Source: Flavobacteriales bacterium UBA7430 (lineage in GTDB: Bacteria > Bacteroidota > Bacteroidia > Flavobacteriales > UBA7430). Taken from it: 64,000 nucleotides of DNA. The translations under genes were made by a program, and so were the position numbers. A model generated the notes under the pieces. That model saw nothing but the letters and a program-made list of their open reading frames with translations. It made no database searches and had not been told where the DNA came from. The stretch covers positions 911 through 64,910 of the forward strand of contig DLQO01000002.1 of the NCBI GenBank assembly GCA_002478765.1. Reading direction: 5' to 3'. Positions 60,807 to 64,000 of the stretch are shown piece after piece. Within the stretch, counting starts at the first letter, position 1; every line of letters starts with the position of its first letter.

Positions 60807-62261
60807 ATGTCAATAGATTACAACAAATATGAAACGGTTATTGGTTTGGAAATTCATGTCCAACTCAACACCTTAAGTAAAACATACTGCTCTGACGCTA
60901 CAAAGTTCGGTGCAGCTCCTAACACGAATATCAGCCCCATCTCTCTTGGTCATCCGGGAACCCTTCCCGTTGCAAACCAAAAAGTAATCGAGTATGCTGT
61001 TCGCCTTGGTATTGCACTTAATTGCGATATTAGGGAGCGTAATGAATATGCGCGAAAGAACTATTTCTACGCTGACCTTCCTAAAGGTTACCAAATTACT
61101 CAAGACAAAACACCGATTTGTAATGGTGGGCTTGTCCAGGTTACAGACAAAGATGGAAATCCCAAAAGTATCGAATTGACGCGTATTCACATGGAAGAGG
61201 ACGCGGGTAAGAGTATTCACGATATTGACCCTTTCGATACGCTAATTGACTTAAATCGCGCGGGTGTCCCTCTTCTAGAGATTGTAAGCGAACCTGTTTT
61301 ACGCTCCGGAGAAGAGGCTTACAGCTTCATTACAGAAGTACGAAAATTAGTGCGTTATCTTGATATTTGTGATGGTAATATGGAAGAGGGTTCCATGAGG
61401 TGCGATGCAAATATCTCTGTACGCCCAAAGGGGAGTTCAGAATTATGGAATCGTGTGGAAGTTAAAAACATGAACTCCATCAGAAACGTTCAAAAAGCGA
61501 TTGAACTGGAGTCTAAAAGACAGATTGAGGTCTATGAAAATGGAGGACAAGTAGATCAGGAAACTCGAAGTTTTAATCCAGTTAAAAATGTGACCACTAT
61601 CCTACGCTCAAAGGAAGATGCTCATGATTACAGATATTTTCCTGAACCCGATTTATCTCCTATCATAATCAAAAAAGATTACATTGAAAAGATAAGATCC
61701 ACACTACCAGCACTTCCTGAAGAGTTATTCAAAAAATACACAAAGGAATATGGCCTGTCTGATTATGATGCAAGCAATCTAACAGACACCAAAGGAATAG
61801 CACTTTACTTCGATGAAATTTCAAAACACACCCAAGAATACAAAATGGCAGCCAATATTGTCATGGGCCCTTTGAAATCTTATTTGAATGATAAAGCCAT
61901 CGAAATAGAAGAATTCCATTTGTCTGCTTCTCGTATTTCTGAGATGATTAAGTTGATCAAAGAAGGTAAGATCGCTAACTCCAAAGCCAATCAGGAACTT
62001 TTTCCTTTGATGATTGACAACCCGGAGGTCACAGCTCAAAAATTAGCTGAAGAAAACCATTTGATTCAAGAGTCTGACTCAGATGCTCTTTTAGGATTCG
62101 TTCAACAAGCCATTGCTAAGTTTCCGGATAAGGCTGAAGCATACAAAAAAGGGAAAAAGAATCTTTTAGGCTTGTTTATGGGCGAAGTAATGAAACTTTC
62201 GCGAGGTAAGGCGGACCCTAAAATCACCAACCAAATGATTCGAGAAGAACTCGAAAAATAG
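60807..62261 (+). CDS. gatB: GatB, aspartyl/glutamyl-tRNA amidotransferase subunit B
   Basis: Subunit of the GatCAB complex, which turns Glu-tRNA-Gln or Asp-tRNA-Asn into the amide form. The 484 residues include the kinase-like catalytic core with YETVIGLEIHVQLNTLSKTY, KNYFYADLPKGYQITQ, HMEEDAGKS and EEGSMRCDANISVRPKGS, and the C-terminal tRNA-binding YqeY-like tail (GLFMGEVMKLSRGKADP). gatA and gatC are not in the window. It is followed by a thioredoxin-like gene at 3 bases, so probably one unit. Confidence 0.97.
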   Translation: MSIDYNKYETVIGLEIHVQLNTLSKTYCSDATKFGAAPNTNISPISLGHPGTLPVANQKVIEYAVRLGIALNCDIRERNEYARKNYFYADLPKGYQITQDKTPICNGGLVQVTDKDGNPKSIELTRIHMEEDAGKSIHDIDPFDTLIDLNRAGVPLLEIVSEPVLRSGEEAYSFITEVRKLVRYLDICDGNMEEGSMRCDANISVRPKGSSELWNRVEVKNMNSIRNVQKAIELESKRQIEVYENGGQVDQETRSFNPVKNVTTILRSKEDAHDYRYFPEPDLSPIIIKKDYIEKIRSTLPALPEELFKKYTKEYGLSDYDASNLTDTKGIALYFDEISKHTQEYKMAANIVMGPLKSYLNDKAIEIEEFHLSASRISEMIKLIKEGKIANSKANQELFPLMIDNPEVTAQKLAEENHLIQESDSDALLGFVQQAIAKFPDKAEAYKKGKKNLLGLFMGEVMKLSRGKADPKITNQMIREELEK

Positions 62262-62264
62262 AAG

Positions 62265-63380
62265 ATGAAAAGATTATTTTCAGTCATATGTATCATAACC
62301 TTAGCCCTAATGGCTTGTCAACCGAAGACTAAAAAAATTGAAAGAGATTTCTTGATTCAAGGTCACATCAAAGAGGTTGATACTGTTATATTTGAAAGGG
62401 TCGAGGCTGAAGATTTACGTTTTATTGACACACTATTTACCGATGATGGCACATTTACGACAAGCGACTCACTGCTTCATTCCGGGATCTTTCTTTTACG
62501 AGCTCCAGACGGTAAAGGAATCCATTTATTGATAGAACCAGGTGAAACGCTAACAATCACCAGCAACTCGATCGATTGGAATGAAAATTACGAAGTAACT
62601 GGATCCAGGGGTTCCCTTCAATCTTTAGATTTACAAAAAAAACTTTTTGACTTTGAAACAAAAATTGATTTGATTTATGAAGAAGCCAAATCAGCTCAAA
62701 AAGATGACTTTATCGATTTACAAACTCGTTTCAACAGCACTCTAAAAGAACACACAGAGTACTTGAAATCAGTCATTGACTCAAATTTAGAATCTAAAAT
62801 CTCCGTACTCGCTCTCTTCCAGAGACTCAAAGGAGAAAGCATCATGAATGTTTATGATGATTTTGATTACTTCGAAAAGGTTGAGGAAAAATTTCAATTG
62901 AGATGGCCCGAATCATCTCACACAGAACTTCTTCAGAGAATCCTAAAAAAAGCTTACGCCCCAAACTTCACCATGAACGATATCAATGGAAACGCATTCT
63001 CTCTCAGTGAATACGATGGAAAACTTGTTCTTCTGGACTTTTGGGCTTCTTGGTGCAAACCCTGTAGAGTGGCTAACCCAAAAGTGGTTAAGTTATTCAA
63101 CAAATACAACTCTAAAGGATTAGAAATAGTAGGTATTTCTCTAGATGGCAACAGCCGCCAAAAAAATGCGAAGCAAGATTGGATTGATGCCGTTGAGGAA
63201 GACCAATTGCCCTGGACACATGTAAGTGATCTAAAGGGTTGGGAAACTGAAGCTCGTAACTTATTCAATTTTAGAAGCATTCCACATACCATCTTAATAG
63301 ACACCAATAATCGTATCTTGGGAGAAAATCTTAGTTTTGAGAGTTTGGATCGTAAAATTGCTGAAAGATTGAATCCATAG
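62265..63380 (+). CDS. TlpA-like thiol-disulfide oxidoreductase lipoprotein
   Basis: A 371-residue exported lipoprotein. The signal peptide ends in a lipobox (ALMAC, C18). The N-terminal half resembles the DUF4369 domain of Bacteroidota. The C-terminal half, from about 230, is thioredoxin-like AhpC/TSA with WASWCKPCR (CxxC at C264 and C267) and a cis-Pro region (FRSIPHTILID). It probably reduces or isomerises disulfides in envelope proteins. It lies directly after gatB and before an LpxH-type gene; spacing suggests co-transcription. Confidence 0.9.
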   Translation: MKRLFSVICIITLALMACQPKTKKIERDFLIQGHIKEVDTVIFERVEAEDLRFIDTLFTDDGTFTTSDSLLHSGIFLLRAPDGKGIHLLIEPGETLTITSNSIDWNENYEVTGSRGSLQSLDLQKKLFDFETKIDLIYEEAKSAQKDDFIDLQTRFNSTLKEHTEYLKSVIDSNLESKISVLALFQRLKGESIMNVYDDFDYFEKVEEKFQLRWPESSHTELLQRILKKAYAPNFTMNDINGNAFSLSEYDGKLVLLDFWASWCKPCRVANPKVVKLFNKYNSKGLEIVGISLDGNSRQKNAKQDWIDAVEEDQLPWTHVSDLKGWETEARNLFNFRSIPHTILIDTNNRILGENLSFESLDRKIAERLNP

Positions 63381-64000
63381 ATGTCAACAAAAACAAAAAT
63401 ATATTTCGCTTCGGACTTTCACTTAGGGGCACCGAATCACTCCGAAAGTGTTGAGAGAGAAAAGAAAATTATTTCTTGGCTCAATCGTATTGAAAAAGAT
63501 GCTCAAGCGATTTATTTAGTTGGAGATATTTTTGATGTGTGGTATGAATGGAAACACATAATTCCAAAAGGATACGTTCGTTTATTAGGAAAGTTAGCCG
63601 AAATATGTGATTCAGGAATTCCCATACATTTCTTTACAGGAAACCATGACTTGTGGACATTTGGTTATCTTGAAAAAGAAATTGGACTCCAAGTTCACAG
63701 ACATCCTATACAAATAGAGCTACAAGGGAGAAAATTATATGTAGGCCATGGAGACGGCTTGGGACCGGGAGATAAAAAGTACAAGCTGCTCAAGAAAGTG
63801 TTCACAAGTAAAATATGTCAATGGTTTTTTTCTAGACTTCACCCAAACGTCTCTTTTGCGCTGGCTAACTATTTCTCTAGCTCCAGTAGGATCTCAAAAT
63901 CTAGCGCTGACGAACAATTTAAGGGTGAAGACGAAGAGTGGCTCTTTCAATACTCAAAAGAAATGTTAGCTTCTAAACATTTCGACTATTTCATTTTTGG
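63381..64000 (+). CDS. UDP-2,3-diacylglucosamine hydrolase (LpxH-type), partial
   Basis: Truncated by the end of the window after about 206 residues; no stop is reached. ATG at 63381 directly follows the stop of the TlpA-like gene. Metallophosphoesterase motifs are in order: FASDFHLG (D12, H14), LVGDIFDVW, FTGNHDLW and VGHGDGLG, with YKLLKKVFTSKICQWFFSRL and SRISKSSADEQF as in LpxH-like enzymes. It would release UMP from UDP-2,3-diacylglucosamine in lipid A synthesis. LpxK of the same pathway is encoded 3 kb upstream. The exact subtype (LpxH or a related form) cannot be settled on a partial sequence. Confidence 0.85.
   Translation, partial: MSTKTKIYFASDFHLGAPNHSESVEREKKIISWLNRIEKDAQAIYLVGDIFDVWYEWKHIIPKGYVRLLGKLAEICDSGIPIHFFTGNHDLWTFGYLEKEIGLQVHRHPIQIELQGRKLYVGHGDGLGPGDKKYKLLKKVFTSKICQWFFSRLHPNVSFALANYFSSSSRISKSSADEQFKGEDEEWLFQYSKEMLASKHFDYFIF

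Overview
The window is AT-rich chromosomal DNA of a Bacteroidota bacterium, most likely order Flavobacteriales. The evidence for this is: promoter-like sites of the Bacteroidota type (TAnnTTTG, in the best cases with TTG about 19 bases upstream); A-rich leaders with no clear Shine-Dalgarno sequence; Bacteroidota-style SecA, Rho, RpmJ, UvrA and ProRS; a FadL-type porin, a DUF4293 protein and a DUF2795 protein; and rplQ followed by carA and eno. The presence of mqnB and mqnD (futalosine route to menaquinone) suggests a lineage outside the bulk of Flavobacteriaceae, but that is inference.

Layout. 1-9142: an ECF sigma factor divergent from uvrA, an ABC exporter overlapping truA, a phosphoesterase, a DUF4293 protein and rho. 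9213-17904: secA, a DUF2795 protein, cobalamin adenosyltransferase overlapping a LolD/MacB-type ATPase, a shrunken methyltransferase relative, an ABC-F ATPase and the heptose epimerase rfaD. 17901-25725: a DUF255 thioredoxin-like protein, mqnD-mqnB, a pterin synthase, fabD, and a cluster of an acidic small protein, an NtrC-like regulator without a DNA-binding domain, and a Ppx/GppA phosphatase. 25932-29699: gltA, eno, carA. 29782-47408: one continuous minus-strand block of 33 translation genes, str-S10-spc-alpha fused, with no gap over about 30 bases and one good promoter at its head. 47686-51471: a four-gene surface polysaccharide operon. 51507-55107: radC, rpsT, two identical tRNA-Glu genes, an unrecognised ORF and proS. 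55251-64000: a Tyr/Trp-rich secreted protein with a FadL-type porin, a zinc-ribbon protein with a Nif3 protein, then lpxK, gatB, a TlpA-like lipoprotein and the start of an LpxH-type hydrolase.

Most of the window is core housekeeping: ribosome and translation factors (with EF-G, IF-1, GatB, ProRS and tRNA-Glu), protein export (SecA, SecY), envelope lipid A and LPS steps (RfaD, LpxK, LpxH-like), menaquinone, citrate synthase, enolase, pyrimidine and arginine precursor supply (CarA) and DNA repair (UvrA, RadC). I found no CRISPR array, insertion sequence, prophage, integrase, toxin-antitoxin pair or clear defence island, and no convincing undescribed multi-gene system. The most interesting leads are smaller: a pterin synthase with the eukaryote-like motif, a methyltransferase relative that has lost its cofactor motif, a tRNA-Glu/rpsT transcription unit, the secreted Tyr/Trp-rich protein paired with a porin, the wecB polysaccharide operon and a lone ORF beside the tRNA genes.
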